Source of the DNA: Herbaspirillum robiniae
GTDB lineage: Bacteria > Pseudomonadota > Gammaproteobacteria > Burkholderiales > Burkholderiaceae_D
Reading direction: 5' to 3'
Assembly: GCF_002213415.1 (NCBI RefSeq)
Contig: NZ_NJGU01000001.1
Coordinates: forward strand, 496,001 to 560,000
Length of the DNA: 64,000 nt
In this document: one piece after another, positions 15,800 to 24,050 of the stretch
Layout of the letters: each line of letters opens with the position of its first letter
Position numbering within the stretch: the first letter of the stretch is position 1
The notes under the pieces: generated by a model
Told to the model about the DNA's origin: nothing
Seen by the model: only the letters and a program-made list of their open reading frames with translations
Databases searched by the model: none
Made by a program: the position numbers and the translations under genes

Positions 15800-16921
15800 A
15801 TGAGCCTGCCTTTCCTGCCCTTCTCCAAACCCACCATCGACGAGCCGACCATCGCCGCCGTCGCCGACGTGCTGCGCTCGGGCTGGATCACCAGCGGCCC
15901 CAAGGTGCAGGCATTTGAAAAGGCCTTGTCCGAGTACCTGGGCGGCCGCATCGTGCGCACCTTCAACTCCGGCACCTGCACGATGGAGATCGCGCTGCGC
16001 ATCGCCGGCGTCGGCCCGGGCGACGAAGTCATCACCACCCCGATCTCCTGGGTGGCCACCGCCAACGTGATCCTGGAAACCGGCGCCACCCCGGTGTTCG
16101 CCGACATCGACCCGATCACCCGCAACATCGATCTCGACAAGCTGGAAGCCGCCATCACCCCGCGCACCAAGGCGGTGATCCCGGTCTACCTGTCGGGCCT
16201 GCCGGTGGACATGGACCGCCTGTACGCCATCGCCAACAAACACAAGCTGCGCGTGGTGGAAGACGCCGCGCAGGCGCTGGGCTCGACCTGGAACGGCAAG
16301 CGCATCGGCGCCTTCGGCGACTTCGTGTCGTTCAGCCTGCAGGCCAACAAGAACATCACCAGCTCCGAAGGCGGCTTCCTGGTGCTCAACAACGCCGAAG
16401 AGGCGAAGCTGGCCGAAAAGTACCGCCTGCAGGGCGTGACCCGCAGCGGTTTCGACGGCCTGGAAGTGGATGTGCTGGGCGGCAAGTTCAACATGACCGA
16501 CGTGGCCGCCGCCATCGGCCTGGGCCAGTTCGCGCATATCGACGCCATCACCGCGCACCGCAAGGAGCTGGCGCGCCATTACTTCGCCACCTTCGGCGAC
16601 GGCTTCGAGGCCGAGTTCGGCGCCCAGCTGCCGGTGGCCGACTTCGAGAACTCCAACTGGCACATGTTCCAGCTGGTGCTGCCGGAGCGCATCACGCGCG
16701 CCGCCTTCATGGAAAAGATGATGGAAAAGCAAGTCGGCATCGGCTACCACTACCCGGCCATCCACCTGCTGAAGCTCTACCGCGACCGCGGTTTCAAGGA
16801 GGGCATGTTCCCGGTGGCCGAGCGCGTGGGCCAGCGCATCGTCTCCTTGCCGATGTTCAATGCAATGAGTAAAGATGACGTAGTGCGTTCGGTCGAAACG
16901 GTAAAATCGGTACTGCGTTGA
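15800..16921 (+). CDS. arnB: UDP-4-amino-4-deoxy-L-arabinose--oxoglutarate aminotransferase
   Basis: PLP sugar aminotransferase of the DegT/DnrJ/EryC1 family converting UDP-4-keto-arabinose to UDP-L-Ara4N in the cytoplasm. At 373 residues it is close to the usual 380. Lys184 in QANKNITSSEGG is the internal aldimine lysine. Other landmarks are LRSGWITSGPKVQAFE, FNSGTCTMEIALR, ISWVATANVIL and VEDAAQALGS. It starts 79 bp after the flippase gene. Within an Arn locus the assignment is firm; without context it could be another 4-amino-sugar transaminase. Confidence 0.93.
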   Translation: MSLPFLPFSKPTIDEPTIAAVADVLRSGWITSGPKVQAFEKALSEYLGGRIVRTFNSGTCTMEIALRIAGVGPGDEVITTPISWVATANVILETGATPVFADIDPITRNIDLDKLEAAITPRTKAVIPVYLSGLPVDMDRLYAIANKHKLRVVEDAAQALGSTWNGKRIGAFGDFVSFSLQANKNITSSEGGFLVLNNAEEAKLAEKYRLQGVTRSGFDGLEVDVLGGKFNMTDVAAAIGLGQFAHIDAITAHRKELARHYFATFGDGFEAEFGAQLPVADFENSNWHMFQLVLPERITRAAFMEKMMEKQVGIGYHYPAIHLLKLYRDRGFKEGMFPVAERVGQRIVSLPMFNAMSKDDVVRSVETVKSVLR

Positions 16922-17054
16922 TTTTGTATCAATTTTCCGTTTAAATTCGGCACAATCCGTTTTATTCGCATTTCGTTTCAAGCGGGCCTGAATGTCGCGA
17001 CACCAGCCGGTCGCCGCGGCTTCGGGCCTTTGACATATTTCGTACCAGCCATTG

Positions 17055-18011
17055 ATGAAACCAGAACTGTCCGTCGTCATCCCGGTTTACAACGAGGAAT
17101 CCGGCCTCGCCAAGCTGTTCGAGCGCCTCTACCCGGCGCTGGATGCATTGGGTTACAGCTATGAAGTCATCTTCGTCAACGACGGCAGCCGCGACCGTTC
17201 GGCCGGCATCCTGGCGGAACAGTATCGCATTCGTCCGGACGTGACCCGCGTGGTGCTGTTCAACGGCAACTACGGCCAGCACATGGCCATCATGGCCGGC
17301 TTCGAGGCGACCCGCGGCGAAGTCGTGGTGACGCTGGACGCCGACCTGCAGAACCCGCCCGAGGAAATCGGCAACCTGGTGGCCAAGATGCGCGAGGGCT
17401 ACGACTACGTCGGCTCGATCCGTCGCAAGCGCCAGGATTCGGCATGGCGCACCTATGCCTCCAAGGCCATGAACCGCCTGCGCGAGAAGCTCACCCGCAT
17501 CAAGATGACCGACCAGGGCAACATGCTGCGCGCCTATGGCCGCAACGTGATCGATCTGGTCAACAAATGCCAGGAAGTCACGACCTTCGTGCCGGCGCTG
17601 GCCTACACCTTCGCGCGCAAGCCTACCGAGATCATCGTCGAGCATGAGGAGCGCTCGGCCGGCGAATCGAAGTATTCGCTGTATAGCCTGATCCGCCTTA
17701 ACTTCGACCTGGTGACCGGCTTCTCGCTGGTGCCGCTGCAGTTCTTCTCGTTGCTGGGCATCCTGCTGTCGTTCGCTTCGGCGGCGCTGTTCATCCTGAT
17801 CGTCTTCCGCCGCCTTCTGATCGGCGCCGAAGTCGGCGGCGTGTTCACGCTGTTCGCGATCACCTTCTTCCTGATGGGCGTGATCCTGTTCTCGATCGGC
17901 CTCTTGGGCGAATACATCGGCCGCATCTACCTGCAGGTGCGCGCGCGCCCGCGCTACGTGGTGCAGGCCATCCTCGAACAATCCTCCGAAGAGGACAAGC
18001 AGACATCATGA
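17055..18011 (+). CDS. arnC: undecaprenyl-phosphate 4-deoxy-4-formamido-L-arabinose transferase
   Basis: Membrane-bound GT2 glycosyltransferase attaching formyl-aminoarabinose to undecaprenyl phosphate on the cytoplasmic face. It has 318 residues. The GT2 N-terminus has LSVVIPVYNEESG and FVNDGSRDRS, with DAD in VVTLDADLQNPPEE; two C-terminal membrane helices lie at about 230-290, followed by EYIGRIYLQVRARPRY. The ATG at 17055 directly follows an in-frame TTG and has no obvious ribosome site. An AT-rich 130 bp gap separates it from arnB, and its stop overlaps the next gene. Confidence 0.92.
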   Translation: MKPELSVVIPVYNEESGLAKLFERLYPALDALGYSYEVIFVNDGSRDRSAGILAEQYRIRPDVTRVVLFNGNYGQHMAIMAGFEATRGEVVVTLDADLQNPPEEIGNLVAKMREGYDYVGSIRRKRQDSAWRTYASKAMNRLREKLTRIKMTDQGNMLRAYGRNVIDLVNKCQEVTTFVPALAYTFARKPTEIIVEHEERSAGESKYSLYSLIRLNFDLVTGFSLVPLQFFSLLGILLSFASAALFILIVFRRLLIGAEVGGVFTLFAITFFLMGVILFSIGLLGEYIGRIYLQVRARPRYVVQAILEQSSEEDKQTS

Positions 18012-18925
18012 ATGCCGTCGTATTCGCCTACCATGACGTTGGAGTGCGCTGCCTGAAGGTGTTGCTGGCGCGCGGCGTGCAGGTGTCGCTGGTGGTCACG
18101 CACGAAGACAGCGCCACCGAGAACATCTGGTTCGGCTCGGTGGCCGGGCTGTGCCGCGACAACGGCATCCCGTTCATCACGCCGTCCGACCCGAAGTCGC
18201 CGCAACTGCTGGCCCAGGTGCAGGCCGCGCAGCCGGACTTCATCTTCAGCTTCTACTACCGCCACATGCTGCCGGTCGAAGTGCTGGCCACGGCCAGGCA
18301 CGGCGCCTACAACATGCACGGTTCGCTGCTGCCCAAGTACCGCGGCCGGGTGCCGATCAACTGGGCGGTGCTGCACGGCGAGACCGAGACCGGCGCCACG
18401 CTGCACGAGATGACCATCAAGCCCGACGCCGGCGCCATCGTGGCCCAGACCGCCGTGCCCATCCTGCCGGAAGACACCGCCTACGAAGTCTTCGGCAAGG
18501 TGGTGGTGGCCGCCGAGCAAACTCTGTGGAACGTGCTGCCGGCCATGCTTTCCGGCCAGACGCCCAACATGCCCAACGATTTGTCCAAGGGCAGCTATTT
18601 CGGCGGACGCAAGCCGGAAGACGGCCGCATCCAGTGGCGCCGCACCGCGCGCGAGGTCCATAACCTGGTGCGCGCGGTGGCGCCGCCCTACCCCGGCGCC
18701 TTCGAGGAAATCGCGGGTGATAAAATTACGGTCACGAGAACCCGACTGGTTCCGCCGTCGGCCCACCCCGCCCTGCAGAAGGCGCACGGCATGCAGGACA
18801 AGTTCTTCGAAGGAGGCAAGCTCTACGCCCGTTGTGGCGATGGCAACTTCCTTCAGATATTGGGCATCCAGATCAATGATCAGGATGTCTCGCTCAACAA
18901 TTACCTGAAATACATGGCCTCCTGA
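18008..18925 (+). CDS. arnA: UDP-L-Ara4N formyltransferase (stand-alone ArnA N-terminal enzyme)
   Basis: 10-formyl-THF-dependent N-formylation of UDP-L-Ara4N. In E. coli this is the first half of bifunctional ArnA; here it is a separate 305 residue protein. The formyltransferase catalytic triad is at the E. coli positions: Asn102 and His104 in YNMHGSLLPKYRGR, and Asp140 in IKPDAG. The C-terminal subdomain ends GIQINDQDVSLNNYL. The ATG overlaps the arnC stop by four bases. The partner decarboxylase follows 26 bp downstream. Confidence 0.92.
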   Translation: MNAVVFAYHDVGVRCLKVLLARGVQVSLVVTHEDSATENIWFGSVAGLCRDNGIPFITPSDPKSPQLLAQVQAAQPDFIFSFYYRHMLPVEVLATARHGAYNMHGSLLPKYRGRVPINWAVLHGETETGATLHEMTIKPDAGAIVAQTAVPILPEDTAYEVFGKVVVAAEQTLWNVLPAMLSGQTPNMPNDLSKGSYFGGRKPEDGRIQWRRTAREVHNLVRAVAPPYPGAFEEIAGDKITVTRTRLVPPSAHPALQKAHGMQDKFFEGGKLYARCGDGNFLQILGIQINDQDVSLNNYLKYMAS

Positions 18926-18951
18926 AGTCGGCCATTCACCTAGCTCTCATC

Positions 18952-20007
18952 ATGAAAAAAGTCCTCATTCTCGGCGTCAACGGCTTCATCGGCCATCACC
19001 TGTCCAAGCGCATCCTGGAAACCACGGATTGGCACGTCTACGGCATGGACATGATGACCGACCGCATCACGGACATCCTGGAAAACGAGTCCTACAAGTC
19101 GCGCATGCACTTCTTCGAAGGCGACATCACCATCAACAAGGAATGGGTCGAATACCACGTCAAGAAGTGCGACGTGATCCTGCCCCTGGTGGCCATCGCC
19201 ACCCCGTCGACCTACGTCAACAAGCCGCTGCGCGTGTTCGAGCTGGACTTCGAAGCCAACCTGCCGATCGTGCGTTCGGCCGCCAAGTACGGCAAGCACC
19301 TGGTGTTCCCGTCGACCTCCGAGGTCTACGGCATGTGCCATGACGAAGAGTTCGACCCGGAAGAGTCCGAGCTGATCTGCGGCCCGATCAACAAGCCGCG
19401 CTGGATCTACTCCTGCGCCAAGCAGCTGATGGACCGCGTGATCTGGGGCTACGGCATGGAAGACAACCTGAACTTCACGCTGTTCCGCCCGTTCAACTGG
19501 ATCGGCGCCGGCCTGGACTCGATCCATACGCCCAAGGAAGGCAGCTCGCGCGTGGTGACCCAGTTCTTCGGCCACATCGTGCGCGGCGAGAACATCTCGC
19601 TGGTCGACGGCGGCCAGCAGAAGCGCGCCTTCACCTACATCGACGACGGCATCGACGCGCTGATGAAGATCATCGCCAACGAAGGCGGCGTAGCCTCCGG
19701 CAAGATCTACAACATCGGCAACCCGACCAACAACTACTCGATCAAGGAACTGGCCGACATGATGATCAAGCTGGCCGCCGAGTATCCCGAGTACGCCGAC
19801 AGCGTCAAGAACGTGAAGCTGGTCGAGACCACCTCCGCCGCCTACTACGGCAAGGGTTACCAGGACGTGCAGAACCGCGTGCCCAAGATCACCAACACCT
19901 GCGAAGAACTGGACTGGAAGCCGAGCACCACCATGGCCGACACCCTGCGCAACATCTTCGACGCCTACCGCAGCCAGGTGGCCGAAGCGCGCGCGCTGGT
20001 CGACTGA
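18952..20007 (+). CDS. arnA: UDP-glucuronate decarboxylase (stand-alone ArnA C-terminal enzyme)
   Basis: NAD-dependent oxidative decarboxylation of UDP-glucuronate to UDP-4-keto-arabinose, the first committed Arn step. It is a 351 residue extended SDR: NAD-binding LGVNGFIGHHLSKRIL, a substrate loop PSTSEVYGMC carrying Ser and Glu (Ser123, Glu124), and catalytic Tyr153 and Lys157 in WIYSCAKQLMDR. FRPFNWIGAGLDSI is highly characteristic of the ArnA decarboxylase rather than other epimerases. The UDP-glucose dehydrogenase needed to supply UDP-glucuronate is not in the window. A terminator follows. Confidence 0.93.
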   Translation: MKKVLILGVNGFIGHHLSKRILETTDWHVYGMDMMTDRITDILENESYKSRMHFFEGDITINKEWVEYHVKKCDVILPLVAIATPSTYVNKPLRVFELDFEANLPIVRSAAKYGKHLVFPSTSEVYGMCHDEEFDPEESELICGPINKPRWIYSCAKQLMDRVIWGYGMEDNLNFTLFRPFNWIGAGLDSIHTPKEGSSRVVTQFFGHIVRGENISLVDGGQQKRAFTYIDDGIDALMKIIANEGGVASGKIYNIGNPTNNYSIKELADMMIKLAAEYPEYADSVKNVKLVETTSAAYYGKGYQDVQNRVPKITNTCEELDWKPSTTMADTLRNIFDAYRSQVAEARALVD

Positions 20008-20030
20008 TCGACATCGCCCGGGCCGCATGC

Positions 20031-20059
20031 AAACCGCGCTTCGGCGCGGTTTTCTTTTT
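20031..20059 (+). terminator. intrinsic terminator after arnA decarboxylase gene
   Basis: 9 bp stem AAACCGCGC / GCGCGGTTT with a stable TTCG tetraloop, followed by TCTTTTTC. It lies between the decarboxylase gene and arnD, so arnD may depend on readthrough or its own promoter. Confidence 0.88.
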
Positions 20060-20279
20060 CCGGCGGCAAACGGGATTGTCTTTTCGCCAAGCCGCATGCG
20101 GGCTTCTGTTGCGCGCCCGGGCGACAATGCTGCACAGCTGCATATTGTCCTATCCGGCCCGCAATGCTAGTCTCGCACTATGAGCGGCGTTGCCGGCGCG
20201 ACAAGCGCCGGCGCGCCTCCGACCACATCATCGCAGCAGCAAGCGGCGCCACGCCGCTTCTTCATCCGGTTCAGCTACA

Positions 20280-21221
20280 TTGCCCAAACTTACACTCAAG
20301 ATCGACGCCGATACCTACCGCGGCACCCGCGTGGGCGTTCCCAACCTGATCAGCCAGTTGCGCCGCCACGGCGCCGGCGCCACCTTCCTGTTTTCGCTGG
20401 GCCCTGACCATACCGGCTGGGCCTTGAAGCAGATCTTCCGCCCGGGCTTCTTCAGCAAGGTCTCGCGCACCTCGGTGGTCGAACACTACGGCCTGAAGAC
20501 GCTGATGTACGGCACCCTGCTGCCCGCGCCCGACATCGGCAAGACCTGCGCCGAGTACATGCGCGAAGCGCACCAGGCCGGATTCGAATGCGGCATCCAT
20601 ACCTGGGACCACCGCGTCTGGCAGGACGACGTGCGCACCGCGGACGCGCAATGGACGCAGGAGACCATGCAGCAGTCCTACGGCCGCTACCACGACATCT
20701 TCGGCCATGCCCCCGTCACGCACGGCGCAGCCGGCTGGCAGATGAACGACCACGCCTTCGTGCAGCTGGACCAGTTCGGCATCGCCTATTCGTCCGACGG
20801 CCGCTCGCAACTGCGCGAGGACGGACGCCTGGCCGATCCGGATGCCGGCCCGCACCGCCTGTCGGCATTCGGCAAGCCCTTGTCCTGCGTGCAGCTGCCG
20901 ACCACGCTGCCGACGCTGGACGAGATCCTCGGCCGCACCATCCGCGGCAAGCTGATCGACAGCGGCAACGCCGCCGAACTGCTGCTGGAATTGACCAGGC
21001 AGCCGCGCGACCACGTCTTCACCCTGCATGCGGAACTTGAAGGCCAGAAACTCGCCCCCATTTTCGAACGACTGCTGGCCGGCTGGCGCGCGCAGGGATA
21101 CGAGCTGGTGTCCATGGGCGACTACTACGACAGCGTCAGCAACGACGTGCTGCCCATCCTGCCGGTGAGCTGGGGCGAACTGCCCGGCCGTTCCGGCGAG
21201 ATGATCGTGCAGGCGATGTGA
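20280..21221 (+). CDS. arnD: 4-deoxy-4-formamido-L-arabinose-phosphoundecaprenol deformylase
   Basis: Polysaccharide-deacetylase-fold enzyme removing the formyl group from undecaprenyl-phosphate-Ara4FN before flipping. It has 313 residues with a TTG start at 20280: LPKLTLKIDADTYRGTRVG aligns residue for residue with the E. coli ArnD start (recalled), including the metal Asp. No ATG exists in frame nearby; an alternative TTG at 20190 adds 30 low-complexity residues. IHTWDHRVWQD carries the metal histidines, and GAAGWQMNDHAF and FTLHAELEG are further motifs. It is separated from the other arn genes by a terminator. Confidence 0.9.
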   Translation: MPKLTLKIDADTYRGTRVGVPNLISQLRRHGAGATFLFSLGPDHTGWALKQIFRPGFFSKVSRTSVVEHYGLKTLMYGTLLPAPDIGKTCAEYMREAHQAGFECGIHTWDHRVWQDDVRTADAQWTQETMQQSYGRYHDIFGHAPVTHGAAGWQMNDHAFVQLDQFGIAYSSDGRSQLREDGRLADPDAGPHRLSAFGKPLSCVQLPTTLPTLDEILGRTIRGKLIDSGNAAELLLELTRQPRDHVFTLHAELEGQKLAPIFERLLAGWRAQGYELVSMGDYYDSVSNDVLPILPVSWGELPGRSGEMIVQAM

Positions 21222-21284
21222 CGCCGCACCGCGGCAGCAGGCAAAAAAACAATCCTCGAACAACCGACATACTGGGGCGCCACT

Positions 21285-21761
21285 TTGACCGACAGACCAA
21301 CCATCCTGAACATGACCGTGCCTGAGTTCTCCGCCGCCATGACCAGCGGCAAGACCTTCCATCTCGCCGACTACAAGGGCAAGAACCTGGTGCTGTATTT
21401 CTACCCGAAGGACAACACGCCCGGCTGCACCACCGAGGGCATGCAGTTCCGCGACCTGCACCCGCAATTCCAGGGCCTGAACACCGAAATCTTCGGCATC
21501 AGCCGCGACAGCCTGAAGTCGCACGAGAGCTTCAAAGGCAAGCTGGGCATGCCGTTTGAACTGATTTCCGACCCCGATGAAACACTGTGCACCATGTTCG
21601 ATGTCATGAAGATGAAAAACATGTATGGCAAGCAAGTGCGCGGCGTCGAGCGCAGCACGTTTGTGATTGACGGATCGGGCAAAGTGGTGAAAGAATGGCG
21701 TGGAGTCAAGGTTCCAGCCCACGTGGATGAAGTGCTGGCCTTCATCAAAACCATGGCCTGA
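21285..21761 (+). CDS. bcp: thioredoxin-dependent peroxiredoxin, BCP/PrxQ type
   Basis: Reduces hydroperoxides in the cytoplasm. It has 158 residues from a TTG at 21285 (GGGG ribosome site), a normal BCP length; an ATG nine codons later would shorten the N-terminus. The peroxidatic Cys is in DNTPGCTTEG. The resolving Cys five residues later in E. coli BCP is replaced by Met, so this is a 1-Cys or atypical enzyme; the only other Cys is in ETLCTMFD. The conserved GVERSTFVID and EWRGVKVPAHVDEVL follow. It lies 63 bp after arnD. Confidence 0.92.
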   Translation: MTDRPTILNMTVPEFSAAMTSGKTFHLADYKGKNLVLYFYPKDNTPGCTTEGMQFRDLHPQFQGLNTEIFGISRDSLKSHESFKGKLGMPFELISDPDETLCTMFDVMKMKNMYGKQVRGVERSTFVIDGSGKVVKEWRGVKVPAHVDEVLAFIKTMA

Positions 21762-22214
21762 GACAGCCGCCAAAAGCGCAGCCGGGGTCGGGAAATCCGC
21801 TCACCGGAGAGCCTACGAGGCTCATGCGCCGCCGATAAGGCATGCTGATCACGGGCTGCGTCAGGATTGCCTGGCAAGCGATTCTGCCGCGTTCGTCAAA
21901 TATGCGGTCAATTGATACAAGCCATTGAATTCAAACAGGAAAACGTTTGTTGAAAGCCGTTTCTGGTTTAGGCCGAAGGCCTGCCGAAACGGCTTTTTTA
22001 CTTTTCAGTTTGCCGTCGGCCCTAATCAAGCCCTTGCCCACCCTGCCTGCAGCCCGGTCGCGATGCCTCGCAGCGGCGCGGCAGGCACGCGCAAGGTCTT
22101 CATTAGAACCCGCGGCGCCACTCCTCTGTCGTTTTTCCCTTCGCTGTTCGCTGTATTGCACCACCTGTTCGCTCTGACAAAGCGGTATTTTCTTCATTTA
22201 CTACCGAGGTCCTG
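21762..22214 (+). other. 453 bp bcp-phoH intergenic region
   Basis: No protein gene is supported. It has three parts: a 190 bp GC-mixed stretch with short stems (for example GAGCCTACGAGGCTC at 21809-21823), the compound terminator hairpin at 21953-22000, and a 210 bp leader before phoH with pyrimidine-rich runs. The first part plus the hairpin could be a long bcp 3' UTR or a small RNA. I recognise no known RNA family or PHO box. Confidence 0.45.
21953..22000 (+). terminator. compound intrinsic terminator
   Basis: Outer 11 bp stem AAAGCCGTTTC / GAAACGGCTTT encloses an inner stem AGGCC/GGCCT (21970-21982) and is followed by TTTTAC. It lies 190 bp past the bcp stop, much further than usual, so it may end a separate noncoding transcript. 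Confidence 0.8.
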
Positions 22215-23912
22215 ATGCCCCTGCCCAAAATGCCGAGCAAACCAGCTTCGCTGCTGTCTCCCGAGGACTATCCCAAGGCCGAACGCAATAAACCTGTCAA
22301 ACCGAACATCACTCTCGTAGAAACACCGGCGCCGGCCAAAACCGAAGCCGTCGCAGTCGCCGCAGTTGCCGTGCCCGTAGCCAAAGTCGCCGAGCCGCGC
22401 GCGCGCGTGCCCGGCAAGAGCGCGCTCACCGAAAAACCCAAGGCCGCGCCCAAGAGCGCCGAGACGCGCGCCAAATCCACCACCAGCCGCATCGCCGACA
22501 AGCTGGGCGTGTCCAAGCTGTTCGTGCTCGACACCAACGTGCTGATGCATGACCCGACCTCGCTGTTCCGCTTCGAGGAACATGACGTCTACCTGCCCAT
22601 GGTCACGCTGGAGGAGCTGGACAACCACAAGAAGGGCATGTCCGAAGTGGCCCGCAACGCGCGCCAGATCTCGCGCTCGCTGGACGCGCTGGTGTCGGAC
22701 ATCGCCGAGGACGCGATCGACCTGGGCATCCCGCTGGCCAAGCTGGGCAACAAGGACGCCAAGGGCCGCCTGTACTTCCAGACCAAGCTGCAGAATGCGG
22801 CGTTGCCGGAAGGCCTGCCCGAAGGCAAGGCCGACAACCAGATCCTGGGCGTGGTGCGCGCGCTGGACCAGCAATATCCGGATCGCCCGGTGGTGCTGGT
22901 GTCCAAGGACATCAACATGCGCCTCAAGGCGCGCGCCATCGGCCTGCCGGCTGAAGACTACTTCAACGACCACGTGCTGGAAGACACCGATTTGCTGTAC
23001 TCGGGCATCCAGCAGCTGCCGGACGATTTCTGGAACAAGCACGGCAAGGGCATGGAGTCGTGGCAGGAAAGCCGCCACGGCACCAGCTTCACCTACTACC
23101 GCGTCACCGGCCCCTACGTGCCTTCGCTGCTGGTGAACCAGTTCGTGTTCATCGAACCGAAGAACGGCGAACCACCCTTCTACGGCCAGGTCACCCAGAT
23201 CAACGGCAAGACTGCCGTGCTGCAGACCCTGCGCGACTACGGTCATTCGAAGAACAGCGTCTGGGGCATCACCGCGCGCAACCGCGAGCAGAACTTCGCG
23301 CTGAACCTGCTGATGAACCCGGAGTGCGACTTCGTCACCCTGCTGGGCCAGGCCGGTACCGGCAAGACCCTGCTGGCGCTGGCCGCGGGCCTGGCGCAGG
23401 TGCTCGAAACCAAGCTCTACAACGAGATCATCGTCACCCGCGTGACGGTGCCGGTGGGTGAAGACATCGGCTTCCTGCCGGGTACCGAAGAAGAGAAGAT
23501 GGGCCCCTGGATGGGCGCCTTCGACGACAACCTCGAAGTGCTCAACAAGTCCGACGGCGACGCCGGCGAATGGGGCCGCGCGGCGACGCAGGACCTGATC
23601 CGCTCGCGCATCAAGATCAAGTCGCTCAACTTCATGCGCGGACGCACCTTCGTCAACAAGTTCCTGATCATCGACGAAGCGCAGAACCTGACGCCCAAGC
23701 AAATGAAGACCCTGGTCACCCGCGCCGGCCCCGGCACCAAGATCATCTGCCTGGGCAACATCGCGCAGATCGATACGCCGTACCTGACCGAAGGCTCCAG
23801 CGGCCTGACCTACGTGGTCGACCGCTTCAAGGGCTGGTCGCACAGCGGCCACGTGACGCTGGCGCGCGGCGAACGTTCGCGCCTGGCAGACCATGCGAGC
23901 GATGTGCTGTAA
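22215..23912 (+). CDS. PIN domain-PhoH ATPase fusion (PhoH2 type)
   Basis: Cytoplasmic 565 residue protein joining an RNase-type PIN domain to a PhoH P-loop ATPase, as in PhoH2/YlaK proteins with RNA helicase and ribonuclease activity. Residues 1-95 are an Ala/Pro/Lys-rich linker. The PIN domain begins KLFVLDTNVLMHDP (Asp106 acidic site) and continues through LEELDNHKKG and VSKDINMRLKA. PhoH Walker A is GQAGTGKTLL near residue 378, and Walker B is FLIIDEAQN near 483 followed by GNIAQIDTPYL. It converges on the pit gene across a terminator. PhoB control is possible but no PHO box was seen. Confidence 0.9.
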   Translation: MPLPKMPSKPASLLSPEDYPKAERNKPVKPNITLVETPAPAKTEAVAVAAVAVPVAKVAEPRARVPGKSALTEKPKAAPKSAETRAKSTTSRIADKLGVSKLFVLDTNVLMHDPTSLFRFEEHDVYLPMVTLEELDNHKKGMSEVARNARQISRSLDALVSDIAEDAIDLGIPLAKLGNKDAKGRLYFQTKLQNAALPEGLPEGKADNQILGVVRALDQQYPDRPVVLVSKDINMRLKARAIGLPAEDYFNDHVLEDTDLLYSGIQQLPDDFWNKHGKGMESWQESRHGTSFTYYRVTGPYVPSLLVNQFVFIEPKNGEPPFYGQVTQINGKTAVLQTLRDYGHSKNSVWGITARNREQNFALNLLMNPECDFVTLLGQAGTGKTLLALAAGLAQVLETKLYNEIIVTRVTVPVGEDIGFLPGTEEEKMGPWMGAFDDNLEVLNKSDGDAGEWGRAATQDLIRSRIKIKSLNFMRGRTFVNKFLIIDEAQNLTPKQMKTLVTRAGPGTKIICLGNIAQIDTPYLTEGSSGLTYVVDRFKGWSHSGHVTLARGERSRLADHASDVL

Positions 23913-23997
23913 GTGACTGCGCGCGGGCCTGCCCGCGCGCAGTTGCATCGTTGCCACCCTCTCCCTTCCGGCGGCGGCAACGCATGCTGCAGAAACG

Positions 23998-24026
23998 AAA
24001 AAGCCACCTTGCGGTGGCTTTTTCTT
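23998..24026. terminator. bidirectional terminator between phoH-like gene and pit
   Basis: Perfect 11 bp stem AAAAAGCCACC / GGTGGCTTTTT with loop TTGC, with T-runs in both directions between convergent genes. Confidence 0.92.
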
Positions 24027-24050
24027 TGGCTGGCGCTGCTTGCGGCAGCA

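Noticed and set aside
20164-20407. Two small ATG-started ORFs (61 and 75 codons) overlapping the arnD start
   Set aside because: Arg/Ala-rich, out of frame with arnD, without ribosome sites; they look like chance frames.
21831-21838. Perfect sigma-28 -10 sequence GCCGATAA between bcp and phoH-like gene
   Set aside because: The position 15 nt upstream reads CCTA rather than TAAA, and no flagellar gene follows.
22194-23957. 587-codon ORF antisense to the PIN-PhoH gene
   Set aside because: No recognisable domain, biased His/Gln/Val composition, and the plus strand carries intact Walker motifs.
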